From assembly GCA_021186555.1 (NCBI GenBank), contig JAJKFL010000042.1:18700521-18764520 (forward strand): a stretch of 64,000 bases of DNA, in the 5' to 3' direction. The notes beneath the pieces were generated by a model. That model was not told the DNA's origin and made no database searches. It worked only from the letters and a program-made list of their open reading frames with translations. Both the position numbers and the translations under genes were made by a program. This document shows, piece after piece, positions 1-12,234 of the stretch (the stretch's first letter is position 1; each line of letters begins with the position of its first letter). This DNA is from Reticulitermes speratus (taxonomy: Eukaryota; Arthropoda; Insecta; Blattodea; Rhinotermitidae).

Positions 1-425
1 ACACCCTTTTCATGCAGTATCTCTTCCTGTTGAAAATAGCAGAGGAAATTGTAGAATTGAATGTAATTCTTCACATTACTGTGCAATTTATTTTTGATTG
101 TGTTTTTGAAACCTACTCTGACAGAAAATCGACACAAAAGCCACACACCTGCGACTACCTTCTGGCGCCAGTAGGTAACTTTCTACGAGATGATACTAAC
201 AAAAGTCGGGTAATGGTTGTAGGTGGATAGCGAGGCCGCCGGCTAACAGTTTGGCGTAGAGATGCGCTCCACTCAAGGAATTTACGTGGTCGATGTAAAT
301 GAAAGTCGCGTAAACGCTGGGCTCCATCAGCCTTGATGTAAATCTGATATGTATTTGGGAATTGTACAATTAATTTCGATCTCTGAGCTCTAACAGTCAC
401 ATCCATAAACGTGTAAGTAATTTGG
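1..425. other. Unassigned flank left of the minisatellite
   Basis: No gene is recognised. A minus-strand open frame (433-155, about 92 codons) covers most of it and ends in an arginine- and proline-rich tail. I see no known domain in it, and another minus-strand frame (starting near 332) is also open for about 40 codons. This could be a decayed interspersed repeat, but nothing in the window supports a host exon. Confidence 0.3.
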
Positions 426-552
426 TTGTGCACCTACAGACATATATATGCACCTACACCCTTATATATGCACCTACACACATATATATGCACATACACA
501 CATATATATGCACATACACACATATATATGCACCTACACACATATATATGCA

Positions 553-607
<55 letters not shown>

Positions 608-847
608 CTACGCACATATAGATGCACCTACACACATATATATGCACCTACACACATATATATGCACCTACACACATATATATGCACCTACACACATATA
701 GATGCACCTATATATATATATATATATAATATATATATAATATATATGCACCTACACATATATATATGCACCTACACACATATATATGCACCTACACACG
801 TATAAATGCACCTACACATATATAGATGCACCTACATATATATATAT

Positions 848-878
<31 letters not shown>

Positions 879-1062
879 TATATGCACCTACACACATATA
901 GATGCACCTACACACATATATATGCACCTACACACATATATATGCACCTACACACAATATATATGCACCTACACACATATATAGATGCACCTACACGCAC
1001 ATATATATGCACCTACACAAATATATATGCACCTACACACGTATAGATGCACCTACATATTA

Positions 1063-1093
<31 letters not shown>

Positions 1094-1250
1094 GCACCTA
1101 CACACATATAGATGCACCTACACACATATATATATGCACCTACATACATATATATGCACCTACACACATATAGATGCACCTACACACATATATATGCACC
1201 TACACACATATATATACACCTACACACATATAGATGCACCTATACACATA
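426..1250. repeat. 20-bp minisatellite with embedded TA tracts
   Basis: A tandem array of a roughly 20-bp unit, CATATATATGCACCTACACA, repeated about 30 times with variants (TATAGATG for TATATATG, CATACA for CACACA). Pure or nearly pure TA tracts interrupt it near 556-603, 710-748, 834-881 and 1057-1092, so the array is built of blocks. The unit length is not a multiple of three, yet all frames stay open because the unit lacks stops. The apparent [20 protein letters not shown] proteins are therefore repeat artefacts. No telomeric TTAGG is present. Confidence 0.95.
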
Positions 1251-3940
1251 TATTCCCACTTCCGCAACATGTAACATCAGCTGCGATTATGTTGTATTAT
1301 CCGCAAAAAAATTTGATGTAGTTAATTTAGTTCGCCATCACTGACTGTTCTAGGACTATCCATGATACTAATTTACGGAGTCCGAATATGTGCAATTTAG
1401 CGGGTTAATTTCCGGAACAAGATTTGCGTCCTTTCTTTTGAAACCAACATACCGATTTTTCGCGCCATAAAAATTGGTCGTCAACACAGCGCAAAGCTGA
1501 GTCGCGTTATGGGGAGAGTATCTGACCTGGAGGTCCTGATCGTCATCTCCTTTGTGTGTGTTTATGTGTGTGTGTGTGTGTGTGTGTGGAATAGCTGGGG
1601 AGCCTCACACTAGAAGTTTATGGGCAGTAAAAGTAGTCAAGCAGCGATTTCGTGACTTTCTCTTCAAACGGACACTTAGTTCCACATGACATAGAATTTC
1701 GAACTGAACTCCCAGCTTTTGTTCAGTATCTCGGCATAAAAACTTAAGAAATCAATCCTTAAGAAGCTGTCCATTACTGTTTCTTTCCTGCAAGAGGATT
1801 ATTACATTTAATGATACGAAATCCCTCCACCTTTTATCTGGTGATGGTAGTCCCTGGACTCAAACTCAGGCTGGCCTGCTAAACTACGTAGCTTGTTATC
1901 CCACTGATCAACTTTAGGGAACTTAGGAATCAAAGTCTTGCAGTTTACGCTACAGTGTATTAATACCCAACCCCAAACAGCAGTGGTTATTACATTTACC
2001 AACTGCTGTAGCATTAAAATGCAAGATTTTTGATCATTTATTAGGCTTAGGGAGAAGCCCAGACCAAGGAAACTGGCAACGGCAACGCAACTGAAACGTC
2101 CATGAAGTAACCTGTTTCGACAAGGAAATCAGTCGGTGTATTAGCGTGCCACACTAAGGAAAATGATTAGTTGGCTTGCATCTCCTCGAGTGGGTCTGTT
2201 TGTTCCACTTAGTATGTGGTAGGAATGGTTCAGTTCTTTGCCCTGTATGTCAGTAATGTTGGCTACTGAATGTCGGTTTGATGAGAGCTTGTAGTGCGTA
2301 GAAGACTGATAAAAAAGGACGCACATTTCATAAAGACTCTCTCGTGAACGAAGAAGTGTTGGATGTGCCTTCCGAATATTGAATGAAAAGTTTAAGGTAT
2401 TGGAGAGACCAATATGATGCGAAGAAGAAACTGTTAATTCAATCTTTAAAGCTCCTGCTGTGTTCCACTATTTTATTACGATCAAGGAAACCTGTTTCAA
2501 AAAGTGGGCAAAGGATTCGTAGTAATTCAATCAAACTTTTCCTGTCTATTTTGCAAGAAGATAATAAACGACAGAGGTAGCTTTTAAAAAATCGCCTGGC
2601 TGATAATTTCTTAACTTCAGCAGGAGAAATTCCTTATCAGTGCTTTAACGTCAGTTGATTAAGGTTGATAATTTTGCAGTATGAGGAATATCTTAACTGC
2701 TAACTTGTATTAAACAACAGAAGTCATATTGTTTAACTTCATGTTGTGTTAATTGCCCTAATCTTTATTTCGATTCCATTGTAAGTTTTAATTAGAAGAT
2801 CTATACATCCAAGACTAAGGAAGCCAAAGCCCCAAGGGCTGCTGCTGCTGCTGCTACTGCTGTTTTTGATGATGATGATGATACATCCAATACTCTTTCA
2901 TTTCATGTGAATTCTTTCCCAAGTCAAAACCATTTTGTCCTTCCGGGCATAGCCTGTGTGACTTTTGTCATAAGATCCAGCATCCTGTTCAATTAACTGC
3001 GTAACAACAAAGTTACCGGCTGCATCGACTTTTCGTGGAAATACAGGAAACTTAGACAACCAACCTGCAAAGCGGCTATGAGAAAACTGGCTTATTGACT
3101 TGCGTGGGATTTAAATTTCTTAGTCTCCTGAAAAACTGCTTTGAGATTCATTTGCGATTACCTCATTTTATGCGGTCCAACGCAGTTACATATCGGTCTA
3201 GCCAAAATTCTTGAAATTTTCGGTAACGTTGCCATTTCCAATTTCCATGGTGTTCGCTCTCACTGTTTATTCCGTATCTTTCTCATAATAAACTGTGAAC
3301 ATTTCTCTAAGCAACATTAACGGGCCCATCGCTGTACATGGGATGTACTTTGGATTCTGCAGGTTATGACGTAAATTCTTAAATATATTAGGATTACTTT
3401 TATGTTTCAGAGAGTTAATATCAATAAATATTTTTAGACCTTTATACATGCGCGATTATGTCTGTTCTACTTCTAAATACACATTATGCAAAGGATTTTC
3501 TGATTTCTAGGGACGGAATCATTTTCATGTATAAATTCTTAAACTCGAGACAATAGGAATAGACAATATAAATTTTGACAATCAACTATTAAAAACTGCA
3601 ATTTGTTATAACAGAATAATATTTAATATTGATATACTTTCCTGTGATATTTTTGCATTACGTTTACATTAATATTTACTAATATTAATACATTATTATA
3701 TTCCTACGTCAACGATTTACATAGAGTAGTAGGGTCGGTGTTCAGAGGAGAGTGTAAGTGCATGTGCTTTGAGACGTAGAGTGACTAACAAGGATTACTT
3801 AGAAACTTTCAAATGTGCATATAGAAGCGCATACAACATTGTAAGGAAAGCACGCCGATATTTCAACATTAAGTGTTTAGTAAATACAGTACAGTGAAGT
3901 AGAACAAACAAAAGGCAACTTAGGAAAAATAATTTCAGAT
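1251..3940. other. Intergenic, no gene recognised
   Basis: AT-rich DNA with only short chance ORFs (under about 70 codons, no known domains). Besides the TG tract it contains a CTG/GAT trinucleotide patch at 2838-2882. No transposon termini, tRNA or splice-supported exon were recognised. Confidence 0.6.
1553..1588. repeat. (TG)n microsatellite
   Basis: A dinucleotide tract with one TTTA interruption near 1561. It is an ordinary eukaryotic simple repeat. Confidence 0.95.
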
Positions 3941-4031
3941 ATTAACGCTTAATCACTATTTACATACACCAACTGGATGCACTTTATTAAAAAACTGTAT
4001 AGTTTTTTAAAACATATTTAAAAACCTTCTA

Positions 4032-4078
4032 AAACCCGACATATGTTTCGGCTCTTATAAATCCATCCTCAGGGGTTT
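4032..4078 (-). ncRNA. Degraded hammerhead-like motif, copy 1 left arm
   Basis: This is the inverted counterpart of the right-arm motif. On the minus strand it keeps AAACCC/GGGTTT, CTGAGGA, GAAAC, ATAT and GTC, but the 5' half of stem II reads GGATT instead of GGCTC. Stem II pairing is broken, so it is probably inactive. Confidence 0.5.
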
Positions 4079-4455
4079 ATCGTCGTTAATACTGCATATA
4101 TTAAAACGTTGTTTTCATTGGTTCACTTTTTTTTTTTTTTGGCAAGGTTTCCCACTTTTCACCGCCCGGCACGCACAGACACCACTTGTTATTCGTACTA
4201 AGATAATATGTTAAGATAATATGTTAATGCGCACACAAACAGTACAGCCTACACCACGAAAAATACGACCTAATGAACAAGATAAACCAGTACCATGCAT
4301 CAAATACAATACCTACCGAAACATTAACATATTATCTTAGTACGAATAACAAGCGGTGTCTATGCGTGCCGGGCGGTGAAAAGTGGAAAACCTTGCCAAA
4401 AAAAAAAGTCAACCAATGAAAACGACGTTTTAATATATGCAATTTTAATGACGAT

Positions 4456-4502
4456 AAACCCCTGAGGATGGCTCTATAAGAGCCGAAACATATGTCGGGT
4501 TT
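4456..4502 (+). ncRNA. Hammerhead-ribozyme-like motif, copy 1 right arm
   Basis: Stem I is AAACCC (4456-4461) pairing perfectly with GGGTTT (4497-4502). The core CTGAGGA (4462-4468) fits CUGANGA. One unpaired T follows, then stem II GGCTC/GAGCC (4470-4474 with 4480-4484) closed by TATAA. GAAAC follows (4485-4489), then the loop ATAT and GTC (4494-4496), which gives the two-base-pair stem III and the cleavage-site C. Very short stem III is described for hammerheads of Penelope-like elements. The extra T before stem II departs from the textbook 10.1-11.1 pair and may weaken activity. Confidence 0.6.
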
Positions 4503-4627
4503 TAAAAGGTTTTTAAATATGTTTTAAAAAACTATACAGTTTTTTTTAATAAAGTGCATCCAGTTGGTGAGTGTAAATAGTGACTTTGAAAAGATGCACG
4601 TTGATTACAGAATAAATTAACGCTTAA

Positions 4628-7600
4628 GTTAAAGTGAAATACGCCTCATGCCAATATTTCGCAAGTGACGAACTGTCGCCATCCAAGTAATTATAATTAA
4701 CAATTTCCGTACAAGGTGGCAGTGTTAGTTGCGTATTTAACATAACAAGAATTATTACAAATGATTGCAGTGCGCCTATATTTAGCAAACAAGCGCTAGT
4801 TACGTGAACTTCCGCACAATTTGCATGTATAGAATAATATGTATAACCCGAATAGACGGGAAAATAACGAAGAAAAGCGGAGGATGTGCAAGTGAGGACA
4901 ATATTTAGTAAAAAGTTAACACAACTCGAATGTTTGCAGAACAAGTGAATTGGAACTAATGAAGATGCCTTCAGGCTGTCCCACAGAAAACAGTTTTGTT
5001 TAGACAAGGAGTTTATCCCACCCACCATCACTACCACCTCAACAGTCTCCTAACCTTATTACCGAGTATGTATAATTTGTGGTCACTATTCCTACGTTTA
5101 CTAAGCGGAACTCTAGGTCACATACATTTACTTTGTGATCTACTACATTATAAACATGCTGATTGGTTGCAGAAGTTCCATCATATTCTGTGTGACTATA
5201 CTTACATATCAGAAATCATTCAATACCAACTCAGTTCAGACCGATAGGAAAAAATTCTCAACATTTGGCCCAGAATTGGGGAAGAAATTTCTTATCGGAC
5301 CCAAATCCGTAGGTGTTTTCCTTACTTCTTTTCCGGAGGTCGGGAACGGATCTTTCCAAAAACTTTGTTTCAATTTTTATTTTCAACACGGAAAAATGGG
5401 TTGAATTCAAAGAGATTATTATTTTAAGTATGTGATAAAATCGTCAGGATATTAGGGAATTGTGTGCTTATGTTTAAGCAAATAAATTTTATATTTCTGA
5501 GTTTTAATTCTGTGTTAGCTTCAGCAACCTAATAAATTTTCGCTTAACTACAAGGGAAGTTTGCCTACAGTGGTAAATTTATCATCATTGAACAAGCAGA
5601 ACGCTAACCGAATATATGTGATGACAATTTGAGCATTTAAACTCTCTAACAAAACCTCCCAGCCATTAGACTTTATTCTGAGCTAGTTCAGTCTAATATG
5701 TATTACCATAACTCATTTCCTTACATGTTAATGGCGAATCAACTTTCTCTTATTGCGAAATGGTCACTTTTCCTTGAATTTCCTTTACCAAAATCACCCT
5801 TTCCTTTTCGTTTTCCTTCCATCCAAGACACACAGGGAGAAAATTTTTTATCCAAGTAATTGCACACTGAGGTAAAGTCCAAATATTTACATTTTCTCTT
5901 ACGTAAACAAAAAACATTTTTAAAATTTTAGTTCTAAAATGTATCCATAAATGACTTATGCTCAGTCATCAGATGGCAGTTTAAATAATCATTTTTCGTG
6001 ATGACATTTTCATCTATCTGATTACCTTAACATAGTGAAAGTATACTTTATTTTATGTAATTTTAGACATATTAGCGTTATAATTACATTTTAATTTAAC
6101 TGACAAAGGAATAAGATTATCTGGCTTGTGGAAGTTTCATCAAAAGTCAAAGACTTTAGTGGTGAAATTTATACTGAGACATTTTGTTAAATTAAGTCAC
6201 GATGTTATTATTCCGTAAAATTATGTACGTGCTTCTAAGGGCAAAAACTTAAACTTGACTTCGATTACAAAGTTAAAGTAGTTTCAGGAGTGCAGGCTTA
6301 TCTTCATGTATTCTTAATCACGACGAGTGGCCATCTTCACGCTCCGGACGTTTTATCCCGGGGAATGCCTTCACAGTAATAATTGTAACAGGAGGCAGTG
6401 TGGACTGCAGATCCGGTCTGATCGTTTGAGACTAGAGGTAAAATTCTTGCCTCTGTTGGAAATAGAACCATGATTCTTCAGACATATCCATTCTAGCGAT
6501 ATATATATATTTTTAGTATTAAAAAAATCCCGTCCCACATTCTGTCTGGAGTCTTCAGTTACTTTAATTTAATGTGAGGACTGTGGCATAAATATTTCTA
6601 AATGTATTCTGAGCCGCTAAATTGCTAACATTTTTGAAGCAACGTAATCCTACAACGTAGTAGTTAACTTACTCCATGAAACATAGTTGTTAAGAAAGTA
6701 CTAGTCGCTCAGATAGTCAAGGGGACTTCGGTGTTTCTAGAGGCCAAATATTCGTTAGAGTGTTCACAAGAGCGCACCACTAGACTCTCCCTATGCCAGA
6801 TTAATACAGCCCACAAGCTTACAATCTGTTATTTGCACTATACTCGTATTATTATCCTGTATATTTATGCGTTTTGTACAGTCACCAACACCGTTTCTTA
6901 AACATCCCCCCCCCACAACCTCTTCTGAGTCTTGTGCTTACGATATACATAAATAACATACATACATGTATAGACAGGATCTAAGATCGATAATTCCAGT
7001 ATTTAGTAAGTCAAATCGTAAAAAAAATGTTATGCTTATCCCTGGTTTGATGAAACACACCAACGTAACAGACGTACAGGGATTTGGGGGTATTGCGCCA
7101 CGAGTTTTTAACATTGGTACTGGACGGAGGTCAGGGGAACATTCCACGTCCCTTTGCTTTACCCTAAGAACGAGAGCCTCGGTTAAAGGTCAGATAGAAA
7201 GCTGGATGGATCCTTGATCGTCATGGAATTTGTGGTGGAGAAAATTATCTTGTCTCTGCTTGGAATCGACCTTTATGCTCTTTATATTATACTGTTCGGG
7301 CAATGAAAACGTACTCTTGTTTAATTTTAAAATGGAACGCACTACATACAAGCTTCAGTTTCACTTACCAGGATTATTTATGTCACTGCTGTTTGTATTC
7401 CGATATTTCGCTGTGTTAGTGTACGGCCGGCTGTAACTCGGGGAGTGACCTTTCTAAGCCCTCCACGCCATAGCGCTATACGGCTATCCGACAGACTAGG
7501 TGATCCTGTAAGAGATCAGAGCAGCCAGCATTAGTTAAGGAACTTCGTGACTTTGTTGTGCGTGGGTGAAAAAAACACGTGCTTGCTGCGAAGTAATGTT

Positions 7601-8290
7601 GCAGCTAGCAAAGGCCAAATTAATTCAGTGCTAAGGAACTGTTGGTGTACGTGAATAAACGTTTCGGTTGTAGTAACGAGTTTTGCAACATTTTATTTCT
7701 ACAGGCAAATAAAGGAACATCTTTTGCCTTTCAGAATGTATTTGGCTTCATATACATAATTTGGCAAGCAGTGGTGTCGTTTCATAAAGTAGAGAAAATT
7801 CACTGTTAATGTTACCATTAATATTGACAAGTACATATTATCATGGGTTGTGAATGCTGACACCAGGTTTTCTGAAGTACGAATTTTTTTCTATTAAAGC
7901 GTAGGATCTGTACCATATACAATGAGACTATATTGTCAAAACATTCTAATTATAATAGTCCACCACTCTCTTCCTCTGTGCCTTTTTCCCTTGGGTTTCC
8001 CAGTTACATTTCATTTTAAGTAAAATGTACACAGGTTCGTCACTCTTGTGGTCTCAGAACAGTTAATTTTATATCCTGTCTCCCCATTTATATTTAGCCA
8101 CTTAATATTTCGAAGTCATAGTTGACTGTAGAGACTCGCTCGTTTAAACATTTATGAAATATTACAAACATTATAAAGTATACGTTAGAATAAAGCCAAC
8201 ATTACTCCGTCAAACTCAATATACATTACAATGTTACATACAATTTATTATTATAATTACAGTTGTAAGTTCAACTTTTTACTTTCTTAT
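4628..8290. other. Intergenic, no gene recognised
   Basis: A long AT-rich stretch with chance ORFs only. A 137-codon minus-strand frame (5037-4624) and two plus-strand frames near 4996-5404 have no recognisable domain and no codon pattern suggesting selection. The plus-strand frame at 6966-7217 resembles translated decayed repeats rather than a gene. A short C run occurs near 6907. Confidence 0.55.
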
Positions 8291-8293
8291 ATT

Positions 8294-8330
8294 GCCTGAT
8301 GATGGCTACTTATTCTAATCGAAACGTGCA
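8294..8330 (+). other. Degenerate hammerhead-like remnant
   Basis: CTGATGA (8296-8302), an unpaired T, GG.., then CGAAAC (8320-8325) and GTGC are arranged as in the 4.46-kb motif. TTGC/GCAG can form a short stem I. Stem II is poorly paired and the cleavage-site C is not in place. I read it as a possible relic of another Penelope-like copy. Chance is possible. Confidence 0.25.
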
Positions 8331-8453
8331 GTTGTTTCCAAATATATTAAAAGTATACTTTGTGTTTCACGGAGTTGATGTAAGTTTTATTCTGATACTG
8401 AAAACACAATGTGGATGAGTCACCTAAGATACTACTTAAAAGGCAACGTTATG

Positions 8454-8477
8454 TTACGTTACGTTACGTTACGTTAC
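8454..8477. repeat. (TTACG)n pentanucleotide repeat
   Basis: Four perfect TTACG units plus a partial fifth. This is a microsatellite, not the insect telomeric TTAGG repeat. Confidence 0.9.
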
Positions 8478-8479
8478 AC

Positions 8480-9477
8480 TCCTCGAAAAGTTTACACCTA
8501 TCTGGCAAAGAAATTACCTTCCTAAAAAAAAAAACGTATTGAAAGCTCCGCATAGCAACCTCCATACGTAAAATTATTTTTGAGAATCTAATGGTCACCA
8601 AGCTAGTAGAGAAATTTGTTGCCTTATATAAAACATGAAGTGTAATTACTCGCATTTGCCTGTTCACGACAATGTCCGTTATGGCAATAGTGCCACTTTT
8701 TGTTTTATAATTATTATTTCTTTCTCTCCTGAGGTAGGGGGCACGTCAGCTTGAAAATATACAATTTCCTAAGATTCAGTTAACATTTTATTACACCTTT
8801 TTATTTTAAATTAAGATTAAGGACCACAGTTTTAAACACTTTTCAACTTGTCATTTGTTACCGTCTCGGCGATGGCCTGTCAGCCACTCAGATGACTCGA
8901 ACATCCAAATCGAGTCACTGAATCAGTAGCCTTCTCTAGGCATGACTCCACACTGAATTCATTTTACTGAAAGTTGAATTACCAATTTAAACGGAACTGA
9001 TTCTAACGAAAGTCGCTGTCCCTTGCTTACTTTCCTGTTTCGTATTCAGCAGGTACAGGATTCAAATTGTTTCCCCGACAGAGACTACAAATTATTTATC
9101 GAGACCTTCATGACTTCCCTCGGTCTTTCTTGACAAATTTCGGGATAATAAGTAAATCAATCTCAGCCAAGATCAGTTCCTTCGTGACAGAGAGCATGTT
9201 GTAACAAGCGATAAACTATTGTATGTTTCACGGGTAATCCCTACAATTTCTACAAGAAAAGATAATAATAATAAGAATGATAAGAATAATAAAATCAGTT
9301 AGCTTTAACTTTAGTATGTCAGGAAAACTCCGTGAAAACTACCGGTGAAAATATGAAAAGCAATAAAATTAAATATCTTTAATATAAACCTATGTATGTA
9401 TCAAACAGATTTTATTTTATGTATTCCATTGTAATGACATGTTGTACGTAGTGTATGGCCTAAAATTGACACACCTA
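8480..9477. other. Intergenic, no gene recognised
   Basis: AT-rich sequence with an irregular (AAT)n patch near 9259-9290. No gene, tRNA or element ends were recognised. Confidence 0.6.
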
Positions 9478-9481
9478 TTAA

Positions 9482-9710
9482 ATCTTTCAAAGCCTAGCGG
9501 TAACTTTACGTACCTCCAGGTCTAACATTCAGAAATTCTAAATGGTGCTCACATTGCATTTGTGTGCTTTGTATGGATCTCAGAACAAACAGCGACTTTT
9601 GCCTTATACAACATTAACAGATTGATTTTGTATAACCGGGGTGGAGAGTGTTTACTGCGCGGTACGCACTGAGTCCTTATATAAAACAGATGCGTTTGGT
9701 GTTTGAAGGG
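9482..9710. mobile_element. piggyBac-like MITE, copy A
   Basis: About 229 bp, homologous along most of its length to the element at 34,951-35,178 (shared blocks include TTTACTGCGC, GTACG, ACTGAGTC and AAACAG). It is flanked by TTAA at 9478-9481 and TTAG at 9711-9714, consistent with a TTAA duplication carrying one later mutation. The ends are CTTTCAAAGCC and TTTGAAGGG. The class is inferred from the better-preserved copy B. It has no coding capacity. Confidence 0.55.
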
Positions 9711-10010
9711 TTAGTGGGGTTTTCTCTGAACATTATGCAGTTCGACCATAACTTATAGGAGGTATAATAAAACAAAAGAGGGATAAATGTGTCCACGTAG
9801 ATGGCCTGTTTTTTCCAATTAAAACACAACTTAACGAATTAAGATGTGCGATCGTAGACTGAGTAATCTGGTTGCGGACGGGGACAAGTGGCTGTTGTTA
9901 TATAAATTGTTGTGGCCTTTCAAGTTCCATGAATTTCGGAGAATTTCTTGGTTAGCTGCAAAACCGTTAGGTTCTCAAGAAGGATTCTACTTCTTGAAGG
10001 AACACAACGT

Positions 10011-10391
10011 CATTCATTCTGTAGTCTGTCTTAAGACAGGTCCGTAGCCTCTTCCAAAGCTAGTTCTCCATAAGTTGCGATCTAGTGCTCCCTCTTTCAA
10101 TTTCCAGTAACTTCTCTTTTCCTTAAGGTCATCCAGTAGCTGCTTACGTCTTCGTCCTCGTCTTCACCGTAATTTATATCCTTCCTTCTAACTTTCCTTC
10201 AATCACGTGTTTTAGAAGGCAGTTTCTACGCAAGATGTGACCAATCCAGTTAGCCTTTCTTCTTTTTATTGTATGTAGGATATTCCTCTCCTTCTTGACT
10301 TTGTGTAATACTACTTTATTTCTCACACGATCGGTCCAACTGATCTTCTCCATTCTTCTCCAACACCACAGTTCAAAACTTTCCAGATATT
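10011..10391 (-). mobile_element. 5'-truncated LINE 3' end (AATG-tailed family), copy A
   Basis: On the minus strand this encodes the tail of a LINE protein: a WIGH-type stretch, then NCLLKHV, GRRRKQLLDDLKEK, YWKLKE and a terminal GYGPV-type sequence. It ends at about 10,011 in an AATGAATG tail. An exact 11-bp direct repeat, GAACACAACGT, flanks it (10,000-10,010 and 10,392-10,402), which defines a target-primed insertion of 381 bp. The family recurs at 44.5 and 61.3 kb. The reading frame is interrupted in places. The LINE clade cannot be fixed from this C-terminal piece. Confidence 0.75.
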
Positions 10392-10402
10392 GAACACAAC
10401 GT

Positions 10403-12230
10403 AATGTAATTTAAATGAATTTATTACTTAAACTTACTAAAGAATGAAAATCTGTTAAGTAAAATTAAAAGTGAAATCTTTAAACCATGAGGGTCAGTGT
10501 AAAAAATACTTCTGAAATAAGTTTTCGATTTTGTGTACCGAACTTCCGCTATGGCCCTTTTATCTATGGTTCCTTCAGTCAGAATATCAAAGTATTGTAA
10601 CCGACAAGGGGCCGTAGTTCAAGTCTCGGACTGAACGTCAATAAGATGAGGCGATAAACTGGTTGTTTGGCCATTAGCCAGTGTATGCGAGGCCATAAAT
10701 TAAATCAAATGCACTATTCAAATTTTGGAATACGCGGAGGGGTTTAGCTGTTCAAACTTCTAATTGCTCTGCGCACTTAAGCCTTGTGTGTCATTAAAAC
10801 GTGTAGAGGTGTAACACGCCTCATTTCCATCAAAGTCTTAAGTTCTCTTCCTTGTTATAGTAACAGGTACTTGTACGCAGATAAGTGATACTTTTGTTCA
10901 GATTCGGACTGGCTTGTCTGCTGGCTGGCTGTTTTCTTGACAAAGGGGGAGATATTCCAGAATTCGTGGCATTATAATATTTGATTACACTGTGAGAAAA
11001 AAAAAGGAAAGGCGAGTGGTGCAGTTTACAACTCAACAGCTTAATCTGAATCGAATTTGAGTTTTCCATGACTGTGGTTTATGCACACAGCACTTCTGTA
11101 ACCTACCGTAGAGTCGGGGGGTTCAGGGTGGAAGGTTATGTGACACATTACGTGTCTTCGGTAAAACTAATTTACACATGAAGAAAATCTGAAAGTAGAT
11201 TACTGAAGACGGCGATTGTTTACTGCTGGATTAATTGTTTGATCGTCTAAGCTTCTAGATCACCATTTACTTCTTTGCGTGAACTTTACGTGTCACATCT
11301 TTTGCGTTTTTGATCTGACGTTTGAGAAGAGCCTCAAACGAAGACAGACAGAAAAAAAGGCAAAATTACCCTGTATTCAGTTTAAAATAGAAGAAAGTCC
11401 TCCAAGGCAAGGGGCTGCGAATCAGACAAAAAGTTTTTGTAATAACATAAGCAGCTGAATAATTAAACATATTTCGAAACAAATCGAGTGGAAACTTGAA
11501 GGCTCAGCTCATAACAAATAAAATGGATAAATCTTACCTCTACTAAATAGAAAGAAACCTCTGTAGAAACGTTCTTCTTTACAATACTTTGGTTAATATT
11601 GATTAAATGAACTAAGTTTAGTCTACTTTAGCTTATGTTACTTTACGTTATGGTGAATGCGGTTGTTATTTTCTTCATAGAAACTTTGATTTATGCGCAC
11701 CTTAATATGTGTTATTATTAACAGGTGCTTATTGCCATACATAACATCGACGACAACATCGAAGCTTAGAACAATACATTAACATCTGCTCCATCTCGTT
11801 GTGACATAACGACGCTTCCCAAACTCTTATTTTTTACATGATCCTCATAATTAGTATAAAATCTGCTACAACGTTTTTGTTTCCCTTGACATGAAACATG
11901 TGTAAAGATGATCTGAGTGAAAGGATTAAGCTTTTAAAATTAATGTCATTACATCCAAGATATTACCAAATTTATAAACGGTTACTGTACACTGAGTCGT
12001 TTGGCGAGACGCGTAAAACTCATTTCTAATGTCAGTACTGTCGTTAGAGATAGAAATAAGCTGTCCCTCCTCCGACTTTTAACATCTGTGCTATTGAGCG
12101 TCTAACAAGAAATTGTGGCATTATTGTACAAGGTCTTCTGAGACGCTAAAACATGGATTTTTTTCCTAAAGTTTTACAAGCGTAGGCTACTATTCTTTGT
12201 CAAGATATAGGAATATTATTATGTTCGTTT
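10403..12230. other. Intergenic, no gene recognised
   Basis: Only short chance ORFs. A B-box-like GTTCAAGTCT near 10,617 has no matching A box. Nothing else was recognised. Confidence 0.55.
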
Positions 12231-12234
12231 CCTT

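Larger units (their letters stand above)
3953..4615 (+). mobile_element. Penelope-like non-autonomous retroelement, copy 1 (spliced form)
   Basis: Two long inverted arms (about 3953-4226 and 4322-4583) flank a unique centre. Both start or end with TCACTATTT / AAATAGTGA. A 12-bp direct repeat, ATTAACGCTTAA, lies at 3941-3952 and again at 4616-4627, so the inserted unit includes about 32 bp beyond the right arm. The right arm carries a hammerhead-ribozyme-like fold and the left arm a degraded inverted version. The centre reads AACAAG joined directly to ATAAACC at 4281/4282, where copy 2 has an 83-bp GT..AG segment. Inverted pseudo-LTRs, a short extension, hammerhead motifs and a retained intron are known traits of Penelope-like elements; assigning this copy to them is my inference. 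There is no reverse transcriptase or GIY-YIG frame, so it is non-autonomous. A hairpin DNA transposon is the alternative, but it would not explain the extension or the intron-like difference. Confidence 0.68.

Noticed and set aside
426..1250. CRISPR-like regular repeat spacing
   Set aside because: The units are contiguous, with no unique spacers; it is a eukaryotic minisatellite.
422..1321. Several long overlapping ORFs (up to 127 codons) rich in Y, T, H and I
   Set aside because: They are translations of the 20-bp minisatellite, which lacks stop codons in all forward frames.
4126..4140. T tract as the poly-A tail of a separate retrocopy
   Set aside because: It lies inside the left inverted arm of copy 1 and has a counterpart A tract in the right arm.
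4624..5037. 137-codon minus-strand ORF
   Set aside because: No recognisable domain, AT-rich codons, no splice or promoter context; length is plausible by chance.
8454..8477. Possible telomeric repeat
   Set aside because: The unit is TTACG, not the insect TTAGG, and there are only about five units.
10610..10640. B-box-like GTTCAAGTCT as a SINE
   Set aside because: No A box at the right distance and no body similarity.
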